64,000 nucleotides of DNA from Branchiostoma floridae (GCF_000003815.2 NC_049980.1:8665431-8729430), one strand, 5' to 3'; counted from the stretch's first letter, positions 1 to 12,000 are shown. Notes: generated by a model not told the origin, from the sequence alone. Numbers and translations are program-made.

Positions 1-148
1 TTTGGTTCAGTCCAACCCAATATACATTTATTCAACTTGGTACTATACATTCCGTGTAATGTTGATTATTGAAGCATCAGATATCAATATAAACACCCGC
101 ATCTTTCCAAGTTGGTGCATGTCAGGTTTATCATTTGAACATCGTTCC

Positions 149-326
149 TGTAACAGTGGGGTTCTAGCGCTGCCAAACTGACCACGCCAACAGCTCTTGA
201 GCTTTTGGTGTTGTGGTTAGCACGTTGGATTTGTGATCCGGCTGCCCGAGTTCGGCGCAGGTTCGAATCCCGGGAGTCGGGATGTTGTTTATTTCTGTTC
301 TTACTCGCCCCTCTGAATTTCTACAA
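149..326 (+). mobile_element. tRNA-derived SINE, copy 1
   Basis: It begins TGTAACAGTGGGGTTC and contains a box-A-like TGGTTAGCACG and a perfect box B, GGTTCGAATCC, at 260-270. The insert between anticodon arm and T arm (CTGCCCGAGTTCGGCG) looks like a class II (Leu/Ser-type) variable arm. It ends CTTACTCGCCCCTC...TTTCTACAA. Lack of a clean acceptor stem argues against a functional tRNA gene. Confidence 0.8.
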
Positions 327-429
327 TGGTTCCCACGCCGGCCCTGTGAGTAACAGGCTAGTATGTGCCACACAGGGATGTCGATCTCGGAGATTCGAGG
401 ACGAATCTTGAAAAGAAAAGGGGGAGTAG

Positions 430-606
430 TGTAACAGTGGTGTTCAAGGACTGCTAAACCGAAGACGCCTAATGGCTTAAGCCTTTTGGCCGAACGGTTT
501 GCACGTTCGATTTGTGATCCGGCTGCCCGGGTTTGGCGCGGGTTCGAATCCCGGGAGTCGGGGTGTTGTTTCTTTCTGTTCTTACTCGCCCCTCGTATTT
601 CTACAT
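430..606 (+). mobile_element. tRNA-derived SINE, copy 2
   Basis: Same family and orientation as the copy at 149-326, beginning TGTAACAGTGGTGTTC. Its box A region (TTGGCCGAACGG) is closer to a class II tRNA, and box B GGTTCGAATCC is at 541-551. The same CTTACTCGCCCCTC...TTTCTACA end follows. Between the copies, 331-425 is unrelated to a gene. Confidence 0.8.
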
Positions 607-784
607 TCCTATGAGAAATGAAAAGTCCCAGCATCGTAAAATTCACTGAAACAGGAACATATAAACAGACTGCATTGTGACTCTATGGCAAGCCAAGCCC
701 ACCTACAGTAACAGTACAGCAGATAATACGTCTTTGGTTGATGTGCTCTTGCTGAACATCCGATGACATGTTGAAGAAAAAAAA

Positions 785-1275
785 ATGGTAACGTAAATTA
801 TATGGTAACGTAAATTATATTTATGCTTTTAATGATAAATAAAATTTTAACAAACAGCTCTGGAAAGACTAACTCTGCAGGCAATTACTAATTATCTGGG
901 AGCATTCTTTCCTATGAGTACAAAAGTAATGATCTTTCTATAATTCTAAGGGACTTATTATGGTAATGTAAATTATATCAAAAAAGTGACAAACGGCCTG
1001 AGATTGGCGGTTATAGTCATGTTTCCAACATTCGTGTTTTATGTGTTCTGTCATTTGTTTATTACACAACACCACTGTTTAGCAGATAAAACAGTGAAAA
1101 CATTATCGGAAAATGTCTTTTCGTAAGCGAATTACACCCAACAGAAGTTCGGTAACGTAAATTATACCAAAGTTGGCGACAAGAATAAAACGGCATCTGA
1201 CGTAAAAAGGTCGTCTGCTGGACAAGTTCATCAACACGTGACAAGCCGGCCTAAGTGGTTGATGTAAATTATGAC
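785..1275 (+). repeat. Cluster of GGTAACGTAAATTATA repeats
   Basis: The core GGTAAcGTAAATTATA occurs in tandem at 787-801 and 804-818, then at 962-977 and 1151-1166, and degenerately at 1259-1274. The stretch after the core is also partly shared (CAAAaagTGaCAAACGGCcTGA versus CAAAGTTGGCGACAAGAATA). It may be a decayed satellite or a regulatory cluster; I cannot tell which. Confidence 0.55.
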
Positions 1276-1932
1276 TGAAAATTTAAAGAACTAACGTCTT
1301 TTCATTATCAGAATGCCACGATATTCACCTTTATAGCATTTCCGACACGTGTTTTTAGCGTGTTTCTAAGCAAAACCTTACCCGGGACGACCAAAAGGCA
1401 ACTAACAATGGTGGGAAAACATTGCTTAGCATATTACTATCATGTACTTGTAACGGAAAAGGGCAAAATACGTAGTCATTGTGTCTTTAAAGAAAACTGT
1501 GGCCCGCTGCTTATGTGCGACAGCAATTTGCCCCTTTAACGAGGAATGGGCGTGCAGTGGAATGTCCGGTTTTGATCACTTTATTGTGTTCTGGACAAGC
1601 TATGGTCACAATTTTTGGTTGGTAGATTGTACCTATGGTCAGGAAGAAGTGATTATGAATTCATATAGATAAGGCTGATAAGAGACTTTTGCATACCATT
1701 TACATTGTAATGAGACAAAATTACTCAGCAATCTGCAGGTACAATGTATGAAGTCGTAGAACTGTAAAACTTAGTTTCATACTAACAATATCTGCCAGCT
1801 GTAAGTTTCTTCTTCAACAAAACTAAGTTGCATTTATCTTTTGCTTCATCATGTCCCTATTCGGATCGTTCAAAAAGAGTGTAAATTTTAGAGGGTTAGG
1901 CACTGTGATGGTATGCAGTATCAGCTAGGAAT

Positions 1933-2121
1933 TACTGTAAATGCATTTCAGTTTGTGGGATTTAATTTCGGGTAGTGGAAAAAAGGACTTTTCTCGGTGG
2001 TTTTAAATTCGCGGGAGCACCATGCACTGTTGTCTCTTAATGCCATGGAAAAATGTTCGCGGTGGTTTTAAGTTCGCTGTGAGCTGCCACCGCGAAAATG
2101 TAGTTTCTGCATTTACAGTTA
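1933..2121. mobile_element. MITE family A, copy 1
   Basis: Terminal inverted repeats start TACTGTAAATGCATTT at the left and end TGCATTTACAGTTA at the right. The interior shares AAAAAGGACTTTTCTC(G/A)GTGG and TTAAGTTCGC with the copy at 22311-22520. It is a non-autonomous foldback element with no coding capacity. Confidence 0.8.
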
Positions 2122-2958
2122 CTGTAGTAAGGCTTGTTGGCGCCGGTTATGTCGTCTCGTCTGTACCAGTGAGACAGATTACCAGTGACCTGTGCCGCTG
2201 TGCTTTCAATTTGTATTCTGTGAAGCAGGCAGCTGGGGATAATTCCATCCCGACGGTTTCCATTGATTTTTGTCCTGCCAGACTTCCGTATTGTGGAATA
2301 TGTAGGCACTGGGTTATATCAAGAGCTTTTCCCAGAGCTGGCTTCTCTTACATTGATTCTTCCTCTCAGGTTTGGTTGCACATGTATAATGCATTGTATT
2401 GCTTCCTGTATTTTTATGGTCACCTTGTTAATTCTTATTTATCATCAAGTGTTATACCCTCAAGAGTGACGTCAATGGGAAATTACTGTTTTATATCCTG
2501 TTTATGATGGACATTTCAGTGTTACTGTATGTACAGTATTAAGAGCTTTTGCCAACTTTATACATAATGATTGTATTTACTGGTCTACATGTATGCAACA
2601 TTGTTAGTAGTACCACTGCATGTGGAAATTCACCAGGAAATAAACACAAATCATGTCATGAATCTTATTTTGAAATTTTGTGTATTCTGATGTCTTTTGT
2701 ATCATTCCTTTTCGCTCCCGAAAGCTGCCCGGTTTGGAAATGTGACCTAAGCCTTTAAAGCATGCACTCAGTATTTTGTAAGAGTATGGCAGTTGAACAC
2801 ACACAGACACCACTACCAGTTGACTAGCTCCCTGCTGTAGTGATTGAACAAAGTTGTGTGGCCCTATTTGTGTGGCTATTGAATTGGAATCAGCACTCAC
2901 CTATGCCCCATCTGGACTTTAATTCTTGCAAATAACATGAATTTTTTTGTTGCTGTAG

Positions 2959-5900
2959 CTTTGATGACATAGCGTGTCTGGGCGAGTCTGCGTCCCTGTC
3001 GGAGGTGTCGTTGGACGGAAACCCACTGGCACAGGAGGCCTTCTACAAACAAACCATCCTCAAACACATGGTGCAGCTCAGGCAGCTGGACATGAGGAGA
3101 ATATCGGTCAGTACGCAGCACGTCTTGAGTCTCCAAGCAGACCCTACGGTGCCTAAAGAGATAGTTTCAAAGCTGGCAAAGGAGTATAGCTGGCCAAAGG
3201 GAGATAGCTGGCCAAAGGGAGTCAAACGGGCACCGGTGCCGCTATACTAAGTCTCTTGCCAGCTTTGATACCATCTCTAAGGCACCGTAGGGTCTGCTTG
3301 GAGACTAGCACGTCTTCTTGTCACTTTTCTTTTCTTTGCATGGTATAATACCAGTTAACTGGCTTGGTGTAACATGCCAGTTTTGTATCTTTTTAGAGTT
3401 GTTAAAAAGTAAAAGCTATACAAGATTGCAAGTATGTAAAGGATATGGAGAGTGAGGGTGCACATGTAGAAAAATTGATGACAGTGTTGTTTAAATCTTT
3501 TTGCCCTTTAAGCCCCATGCATGCCCTCTTATCCTTAATGGACAGTTCAAGCGACCCTACCAAAAACCGTGGAACCGGTTACAGATGGTTAGTCTCTTGT
3601 ACCCGGGTGCCAGCATTGTCTAGTATAGACCACCTGTACGAGGGTAGTTTTTCTGTATAAAATGTGCAAATTATATGTATTAGTTAGCAATGGTGTGCAA
3701 ATTAGTTAGCAATGGTGGACACTGGAGATACAGCACTCAATGTAGGATAGGACGTTAGATGGAGGTCCTGTGTTTGAGGAGAGCCACACCTAGATCACGT
3801 TTAAGATCCCACCACACTTAGAGTAGGGGTTCTTCCCAATGTGAGTGGATCATAACCATACAGTTACACCCAGGGCAATTGTCATATTGAGGTCACCTGA
3901 GTGGTGCCGAATGGCAGCTCGCTCCAGACCCTTACGATTCAGCCCCGCCGGATGATAGTCGGTACCTCACGCCCCCCTCAGTGCTCTACAACAGCGTCCT
4001 GGCATATGAAAATCTGCCATCCCAGCTGCAAAGGACAGGTTAGACATAGAAGAAAAAAAAATATATGTGGTCTGGAGAAACTCTTAGTAGTTAAAGCCAA
4101 TATGTGTGTGGGGTTTGCAAACAGCATGGCAGCATCCAAAAGAACTGTCGAGTTAATACGCGCTTCTAGGGAACTAAAACATGGATCTTCGCTTTGAAAC
4201 TCTAACAATCTAACTTTTAGTTTACCAATCCGCTGGACAGTTGGATTTATGATTAGTCCGGTACCACCTGTTACAACTTCTGAATAATGAATTGGATGGA
4301 ATGATATTGGTTCATATTACAAGTTAGCCAATATTAAATCCTAATGCTAATTCAACACAAAATTATTTCAATTCAGCTATAAATGAATTTATGTAATGAT
4401 GATTTCTTGTGTGTAAACCAAATGCAACCAGTGCCTTTATGTATAGAAGGCACAATTCAGCTCTTGGCTGACTGCCTTTTTTTATCAATTATTTTAACCA
4501 CTTTGATTGATTGATTGACTTTTTTAAAGCAAACATAATCTTTGTCCTTCATTTGCAAAGTAAACAAGTTTGGTCGTGTGGTAGTCTGGTAGTCACACAA
4601 GCACTTTGCAAAGTGCGTTGGGGTAATACTATTTTTTATTTGAAGTGCACTAAGTCTGATGTCTCTAGCAACAAAAAAACACAGCCTGTCCCTAGATCCC
4701 TCTCCAAGCACCATTATAAGAGCTGCATCTACTTCAAGAGGCTTTCTAATGCCAATGTACTTTTGAACCGGACTGTACCAACACTGCATCATTTTGGGGG
4801 GCTTTTATTCCAAGAAAAACACATTTCCAAACAATGCAAACAACTTATTCAAACTTCGGTTAACTGCTGTTTGGCAGCTCTCGTTGGGAGATGGTTTACA
4901 GGTTGAACTTCCCGAAGGCAAATTCCGTTTTCGTATGTATTTCAACCATTTCTGACTTAGTAAACTTTGTGTTTTGTACAGTCACCTTTTTGTACTGATA
5001 AGTTCAGAAGCTGCTCACTGGACTGTGTCCTCTCTAAGCAGCCAAATATCAGTTTCCAATCCTTCATTCCAACCCACTGAGTACATGATCCAGGCAGGCA
5101 GCCGGCCAAATCATTACTGCAGATCCAATTCATAGCAGCGATTTGGTCTAGCGTTATAGCGAGTGTGTGCGTGGAATCAGGATGTCGAACTTGAACTGGG
5201 AACGTTACTGTGTGTATCGCCTGCACTACAGGTCCTGGGTGATAGGAAACTATGTAAGTTAACAACAGGCTGGGAGAGAACCTCTCAGGATTGTTGTTTT
5301 ATGCATAGTTGGGAGAGGCTTGGCTCTCATAAGATCATTTATAGTAGTTAAAACGGTTGTAGAATAGTTGGGGATGTAATAATCACAGAGCTACCCCTAT
5401 GTGGCACAGTATCTGTAGTTTTGGGTACAATTTTTTATAGTGTTAGTCAGATTTTGATTTACATGTTTGGCCTTTATTGATTCTGTATGATCATAATCAA
5501 TAGAAAGTGATTACATTTAAAGCTTGCCATGAATACACAAAAACTTGCCATGATGAATGTATGAAAAAAATGTCTTTAGTTTCTTGGTTTCCTGTTTTCA
5601 GTCCCTCTAGTGAAGAGTACATTGTATGACACTTTCTATAAGTGTAGTAAAATTTTGTGCTTCAAGTCTTCTCTTATTTAGATGATAAATGTTGTATATT
5701 TTTCTGTTTTTGCCCACCATAGGAAGAGGAGAGGCGAATAGCAGCAGTGATGGCTCGGAAAGAGGAAGAGAAGAAGAGAGAGACCAACAAAATGGCCATC
5801 ATCAAGGTCAGTGAGAGGTCATGCTGGAAAAAGTGCAGCTGGATTACAAAATTTCTGGGGAAGAATTTCTGGAAATGAGGTTTTGGCCCATTTTGGTGGG

Positions 5901-8900
5901 ATTAGAGGAAATTTTTCAGATCAATGCCAAAATTTGTATACCTGTATCTTGACATTACAGGGAAATATTTATAACATGGGAAGCTTTACATGTAGATATG
6001 TACTGCTTTTATTTCTCTTAAACTTTTTACACCAGATTTTCTTACTCATGCATTTTCTAGACTTTATGTATATTCCTTCATGTATATCCATTCTCACTGC
6101 AATGTCATTCACAGCCATGATTGATTATTGTAATACAAACAGTGTACATATTTTCTGTCTGTCAAAATATGTTTATATACTTTGTTTTGCCTGTCCTATC
6201 AGTAGTGATCATCCGATCTCTTTGTTGATGTTAGCCACCACTTAGTGGGAGGAAAGATATACAACTCTAATGGTAAGCTGTCCTGTCGGCTGAGTTCTGT
6301 GCTGTCTAATGATCATGATCTTTCCTCCTTTCAGGAGAATAGAAAGTTGGCTATCCGCAATGCTGCTAGACAATGGCAGATGACACAATTGCCTGCCTTG
6401 TCAAAATCTTCACGCTTCCACCCCGACAACCAGCCTCCTGTAAGAGCATGCGTACCCGCCATGATGCCACAGACTTACTCACACACACTTGTGGTTCACT
6501 CATGTCTGCAGTTATTATTGCAAACCATTCACAAATACCGTCGTTCTTGGAAAAGAATATAAAAAAAACAGGTTTTGGTCAGGGCCAGGGCTGTCTTTAG
6601 CATTGAATTTTTTTTCTGTCCTACCCATTAGTTGAAGCCCATGTTGTTAATATCTGTTGTTAAATTTTAACCTAATTAACATACAAAACTAAATCTTCAT
6701 CAATTTCATTTAATGAAGTTCCATCCCAACAAGCAAATTTCTATATTTGGGACTGAGAGAGGGGTCCTGGAGACATTGGGTTATAATCCAAAAAATATTG
6801 CTTTTCACACAGTTGGACACATTGACTGATTAATTGCAGTGAAAACAGTGCTTGGTAAACAACAGTTACTCCATCTGCTGGGCATAATGAGAATCGCATT
6901 TGTAAAATTATTCAGTTAATGGAAATCGAATCCCAGCTCAGGCACTAAACTTTCTGCATTGAAAGTGTTTCACTTGATGCCCCTCTCCAAAACAGAAGTA
7001 CTTTGCTCCTTCATATAAATTCTAGCAAGGCTTGATTTTTTTCCTCACTGCATTTCATCAAAAAAACTTTTCCACACATAAAGGAAACAATACTGACATC
7101 TGTGAGCCACAAGGGATGTAAGACTGTGGATGTATGATCATGGCGTTGGTGGTCTTCACCTTTTCGTGGTTCTGCCCGTCGAGACGTACCAGACCCCAGG
7201 AGTTTTCCCAACCTACCCTCCAACTACATGTAGCAGTAGGAAAATTAACCCAGGAAAAGTACCATAGCTTTTGGTGTGATCAGTAGAAGAGCTCAGGTTT
7301 GAACATTAGTCTACTTTTCATTCTAGTAGGTCCTATTAATCTGGACCCCGATGGTTTTGAGCTGTGGAGTGAACTAGGCGTAGAATATACCCTGGGTCCC
7401 AGGCTGGAAACACTGTTGACTGGTACTAACATCCAGATTTTACACCACATTCATCCAAAACCCCCTCCTAAAACTGGTAAGTTCAACCTAACACAAACCT
7501 AGCATCAAAGAGGTGGCAGAATCGTGAAAAGGTTCGCATTTTTCACCACATTCTGCTGGGTCGTGTGAGTACGGTACTGACGGAGTAGTGACGTTGTGTT
7601 CCAGGAGAAGAGGAGGCTCGCGATCAACAACGCAGCCAGGAACTGGGAGGCGAACCAGTCCGCCGCCCTGTCGAAGATAGGTCGCTTCCAACCTTTGCCA
7701 CAGAAGGACGCGGTCAGGAAGAGGGGCAGCCAACCGGAGGATGAGGAAAACAGGAACCTCCCGCCAAACTGGCAGGACACGTCATCAAAGTGAGCCATAA
7801 ATCTCATACAATTTTTATGGTCTTTTGTGAATGGCAAGTAACCCGCTAGGTCACCTTATCCGCAGGGTAATCTATATCCGTTGTTTTCAAATACAGGGAT
7901 ATGAAGTTGACCGACAGTTGTTCCAAATTGAAACGTAAAAATAATGCAATTTAAAAACACTGTCCGTTTGTTTGACATCCCTAAATGCACTGTTTAAAAA
8001 AAAAATGGTTATAAGTCGCCTAGGGGATAAATTGATCTAGTGTTGTATTTCATACTCTTAGATTTAGCATTTCTAGAACTGGAACATTCTAGTAGACTAA
8101 GTACAGACTGTTTTTACTACATTGTATTTGTGTCGAAAGATTTGGTGAGGACTCTGAACTCTTTCTGCAGTACTTTGTAGGAAGGAACTAACTCAGTCTC
8201 TGTTCTTTATAACAGAAGCAGTCAGGATAGCCTCTCTGGGGATGCCTGGGTCGCAGGGGAAGGGGCAGAGGGCAGAGGTGAAAGGACAACATCCCAGTCC
8301 TCCTACAGGAGTGAGTCACAGACATCTGTCAGGTCTACAGACAGACCAAGGTGAGGAAAACTGAAGTTGTGTCACTCAGTCTGTAGGCCAAAAATAAGGC
8401 AAAGGTAGTCCGATAGCCTTTTTGAGGAACGCCTTAGAACGTATTCGGTGGTTCACTTGAATTGTTTCTCAAGTTTGTTGAAAGTCCCCGCTAAGCCCTG
8501 AAGAGCTGCAACCACAACGGTAGATTCGGACATCTGCGGCCGGCTTACTTGCTACCCGGAAGTAAGTGGATTTGGTGGCGGCTTCCTTTTGCGTTGTTGA
8601 TTACCGCTAGAAATGTGACCAAATGAAACAGATGTGTTGAAAATAAGTTAAAAATGTCAATCTGCCTGGAGATTTTAAAGTTCAGAACAGTTGTTATTTT
8701 GGCACCAAAATATTACAATATATCCCTTTAACTGCTATCCCCCCAGGAGTCCAGACAGTATTTCCAATGACATTGGTCAGTCCCACCTGGCGGAGCTGGA
8801 GGGGGAGGTGCTGCACCTGTACGGGGCGGGCGCGCTGGACTCGCTGGACAGGAACTGGGGCATCCAGGCCGCCGGCTCCGTCACCGCAGTGTCCTTCCAC

Positions 8901-11895
8901 TTCATCGACTTCGACCACATCTCCAGGCAGCTGCACAAGATCCGCAACAGGTTCCCTAATGTGCAGGTGGGATGTTCTGTTCAATGCATACTGTTCTTCC
9001 ATCTACTGTGCCCAGCTATGGTCTTAATACAGTGGAAGCCGCTTAATTGCACACCCAATTGACCAGCAAATATCGTGCAATTATCCATCGTGTGCGATAA
9101 TGCAAAGTTACCCAGTTGGACCGCACCGCCAATTGACCGAAGTGTGCGTTTATCCGACGTGCAATTAACTGGCTTCCACTGTATACGTTCAGCAACATTC
9201 GCAAACTACGTAATCTATAACAATGCCTTCAGGATTTTGTTCGGTCATAGAATGAGTGCAAATGCTAGCCAAATGTTTCTTTCATGTGGGATAGACACCT
9301 TTGAAGCTTGACGAAGAAAACCAACATACGTATTTGTACAGCACGTATAACATCATCTCTCGGTTATTCCATTCAGATATCTACTCTCTCCAGCAAGATT
9401 TCTCCAGTGTCACTGACAAAAGACGCCGGATGGCCGTGTGAAAAGTCCGACCGTTTCCAAAATCATATCCAGTTGTTTGAGTAACAGCTTTTTGGCATAT
9501 CTTATTACCTGGATGTCTAACCTTCATTGATGTAGATCAATATGAATTGAACTGTTCTGCCATCTTGTTTCCAGACATTGATATTCAATGAGACCAACAT
9601 CAGTAACCTGCAGCAGTTCAACACCCTGGCCTCGCTGCGACGGCTGGACAACCTGACGCTGGTGCCGGAGGGCAACCCCGTGACTCAGTTCACCCTCTGG
9701 AAGCAGTACGTGCTGTTCCGCCTCGCGCACTTCTCTCTCAGGAAAATCAACGACACAGAGGTGAGCCCACGTTTTTCTCAGGAGAGTTACATTGTTGTAG
9801 TTGTGTCTATAGCAGAAACTGTCCTTTCATTCCAGGACAGAAATTTTCTTGGAAGGAAAAAGTATCTCACCCTGTCAAAAATAATCAGAACTTCTTGACA
9901 TGAAATTGCTGAAGATGTATTTTTGGAAGCTTGAAATGACAGATTTTTTTAGCAATAAAAGTCAATAACGTGGACACCCCAAACAACGAGTAGGACATAA
10001 AATGATTTAACACTGTAATGTGTCAAGTATTGTTTTGTTGGGCTCAATAAGGCAAGGGCATTAATATTGATAAGCATGACAGGTCAGTAGTGCAATGGAG
10101 TAATTAAGCAGAGGTGAATCTAGAGGAGTCTCTATGAGGCAGATTCAGCTCTGCATAGAAGAATGTAGAACCCAAACCTGTAGATGAGTCCATCTTTGCT
10201 CCTCCCCAGGTGACTAACTCAGACATGGTGAATGCAGAGAAGATGTTTGGTACCCTGTCCCACATCACCACCTCCCAGCTTCCACAGTCCAGACTACTCA
10301 CTCTGCTGGGAGAGACAAGGTCTGTCTGTTTGTTTGTTTGCTTGTTTGTTTGTTTTGCAAACCAGGTGAACCACTTCAAGGCATAACACACCAGGTTTGT
10401 ACTAAAGAGTACAAGCTGTATACCCAGACAGATTTATTTGATCCACTCACATCGGGATGGACCCCTACTCTTTTCAGTAAGTAGTGGGATTTTCTATGTG
10501 CTTAGGCGAGTGTCTTCTGCGTGGCCATTTTCTAATTCTAACTTCTAGGTACTTAAAGCTGATTATAATTATAACTCAGGCTGTCTTACTACAATGTTGC
10601 AGATTGTTTTAAATTTGCAGAAGTACATGTTTGTAAGAACTGGTCACCAAGGTAAATGTTCAAAGTAATTGTATCAACAATTTGTACCAATAAATAGGTT
10701 AGCATTAGTCAAAGTCAGCTTTGTCTCGTAAATGCTGTTTGCATGTTTGCTATGCATTTTGAATGTTTGAATTGACTTTTGAATTCAAAATTGAACGCTT
10801 TTTGAATAAGTTTCATAAGTTTTGAATACAGTTTGTTGCTATCTGAGGTTTGACTGTAAGCTAATATGTTTTGTAGGAGAAAGAAGCTCGGCATGGTGAA
10901 CGAACGGTTCAGGAAGTCGGAAGGTGAGGATGGGAAGAGCGAGCGAGCGTCGGAGTCGGTCGGACGGGCCGGCCTGCAGTACATGTGTGAGGACCTGGCC
11001 AAGGACAAACTCAAGGTCAGCTTCTGGTGTACTTAGGGTAGTTGATGCTCTTTTCTAAGTACAGTGAAACATGCTGTAGTGACCACCTCTACATAAAGTT
11101 CATATGGCAGTTGGGCCACACCACATTTATTTGCTGCTTCTCAGATTTTTAAAGAAAAATATCAGACCGACAGGTAAATAAAGATAGGTAAGAAAAATTT
11201 GTCAAAAATTAATTTTTTCACAAGGTCTGGACTGAAGATACATGGCTTAAATAACAAAACAAAAAAACAGCCTGAGGAGTTTAACGGCACGTTTGGTGTC
11301 ATTACTGTGATTGGTACTCTTTTCTAAATACAGTCAAAAATGCTCTAGTGAGCACCTCTACATTAAGTCCGCCTGGCTTTTGTGACTACATTGTGTCCTT
11401 GTTCTCCTCACTAAACAAGAATGGCAGTAAAAACATTATTGAAATAGCAACGATTGTCTCTTATAGTCTTACAAGAGGTGAACATAAGGCAAACCAAGCC
11501 TGGGAAAGAATAGACTGGAAGGATTGTTTAGCCCTGTTGTTTGGCAGCTTTTTTTGCTGCATTTTTATTTTTTTGGCTCTTGTGCATTAGTCTTGGGATC
11601 TCCAGACTGAGGATGTCATCCATAAAATTAAGCGAACGTGGCCTAACTACCGTGCTAATCTTGTGTCTATCCTATCCTGTAGGAGCAGACATCCAGGACC
11701 AAGTTCTCCCACTCGTACATCAAGGAGCTGACTAAAGAAGCCACCATGGGGAACAAGAAGCAGCAGGCTGTTCAGCAGGTGTGGCAGTACCTGTTCAGGG
11801 AGATGGTGCAGAAGTGTGTCCATGACATGACAGACTCCCACAGATACATGAGGGAACTCATGGACGACTTCGAGGGGAAGAAACAACAAAGTTGA
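2959..11895 (+). CDS. LRRC49: LRRC49, 3' ten exons (partial; 5' end outside window)
   Basis: LRRC49 is a leucine-rich-repeat subunit of the TTLL1 tubulin polyglutamylase complex, which acts on centriolar and ciliary microtubules (family knowledge). Exons read here: 2959-3106, 5723-5806, 6335-6439, 7605-7789, 8216-8350, 8747-8966, 9575-9760, 10210-10319, 10877-11015, 11683-11895 (TGA). All have AG/GT borders and matching phases. The first exon carries the end of the LRR region (SLDGNPLAQEAFYK, LRQLDMRRIS). A charged helix follows (EEERRIAAVMARKEEEKKRE), then a serine-rich linker, then the conserved C-terminal block (LHLYGAGALDSLDRNW, FTLWKQYVLFRLAHFS). I recognise that block as very close to vertebrate LRRC49. 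Exons 3 and 4 begin with paralogous sequence (ENRKLAIRNAARQW and EKRRLAINNAARNW), an exon duplication. Earlier LRR exons must lie left of the window. Confidence 0.93.
3127..3306. mobile_element. MITE family B, copy 1, with 10-bp target duplication
   Basis: Inverted arms of about 65 bp: TCTCCAAGCAGACCCTACGG at the left and its complement CCGTAGGGTCTGCTTGGAGA at the right. AGCACGTCTT occurs directly on both sides (3117-3126 and 3307-3316), a clear 10-bp target-site duplication. The centre holds a short tandem GATAGCTGGCCAAAGGGA. It starts only 20 nt inside the LRRC49 intron. Confidence 0.85.
3894..4037 (+). other. Exon-like open stretch inside LRRC49 intron, unassigned
   Basis: In one frame it reads DPYDSAPPDDSRYLTPPSVL followed by YNSVLAYENLPSQLQRT. 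Its composition looks like real protein and it ends at a donor-like ACAG|gttaga. An AG at 3920 could be its acceptor, but the pyrimidine tract is poor. It is not needed for the LRRC49 frame, since the flanking exons join in phase without it. It may be an alternative exon or a transduced exon fragment; I do not recognise it. Confidence 0.35.
7847..8026. mobile_element. MITE family C, degenerate copy
   Basis: The left end GGTCACCTTATCCGCAGGG and then TATATCCGTTGTTTTCAAATA match the complete copy at 12001, as does the interior GATATGAAGTTGACCGACAG. The right end is decayed (GTTATAAGTCGCCTAGG). It follows LRRC49 exon 4. Confidence 0.65.
9030..9181. mobile_element. pogo/Tigger-like MITE with TA target duplication
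   Basis: The left terminus CAGTGGAAGCCGCTTAATTG mirrors the right terminus CAATTAACTGGCTTCCACTG, and a TA dinucleotide flanks each side. The terminus style and TA duplication are those of the Tc1/mariner-pogo group. It has no coding sequence and lies in the LRRC49 intron after the exon ending at 8966. Confidence 0.82.
11041..11125 (+). repeat. Direct repeat, left copy
   Basis: GCTCTTTTCTAAGTACAGTG, AACATGCTGTAGTGACCACC and TCTACATAAAG recur near 11318-11395 in the same intron of LRRC49. The CAGTG...CCACCTCTACAT style again recalls pogo-type termini. Confidence 0.5.
11318..11395 (+). repeat. Direct repeat, right copy
   Basis: It carries ACTCTTTTCTAAATACAGTC, then AAAAATGCTCTAGTGAGCAC and CTCTACATTAAG, and is the partner of the copy at 11041-11125. 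Confidence 0.5.
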
Positions 11896-12000
11896 TAACC
11901 TACATTAACATCTATCTGACAGGTTACATAGATTGCTGCTTTCCTCAACGAAAGTAATCATCATCATTACTAAAGTAATGCTTACTAAAAGTAACATTAG

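Larger units (their letters stand above)
1..2958. other. Presumed LRRC49 intron, no coding exon seen
   Basis: It holds two SINEs, the GGTAACGTAAATTATA cluster and one family A MITE. No earlier leucine-rich-repeat exon was recognised on the plus strand, so the upstream exons are likely beyond the left edge. Confidence 0.6.

Noticed and set aside
149-606. Two functional tRNA genes.
   Set aside because: Box B is perfect but the acceptor stem does not pair and box A is imperfect. A shared 3' tail (ACTCGCCCCTC) and a third copy elsewhere indicate a SINE.
6335-7789. Mutually exclusive exons in LRRC49.
   Set aside because: The first copy is phase 0-0 and the second phase 0-2, so replacing one by the other would break the frame. 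A cassette or both-included arrangement fits better.
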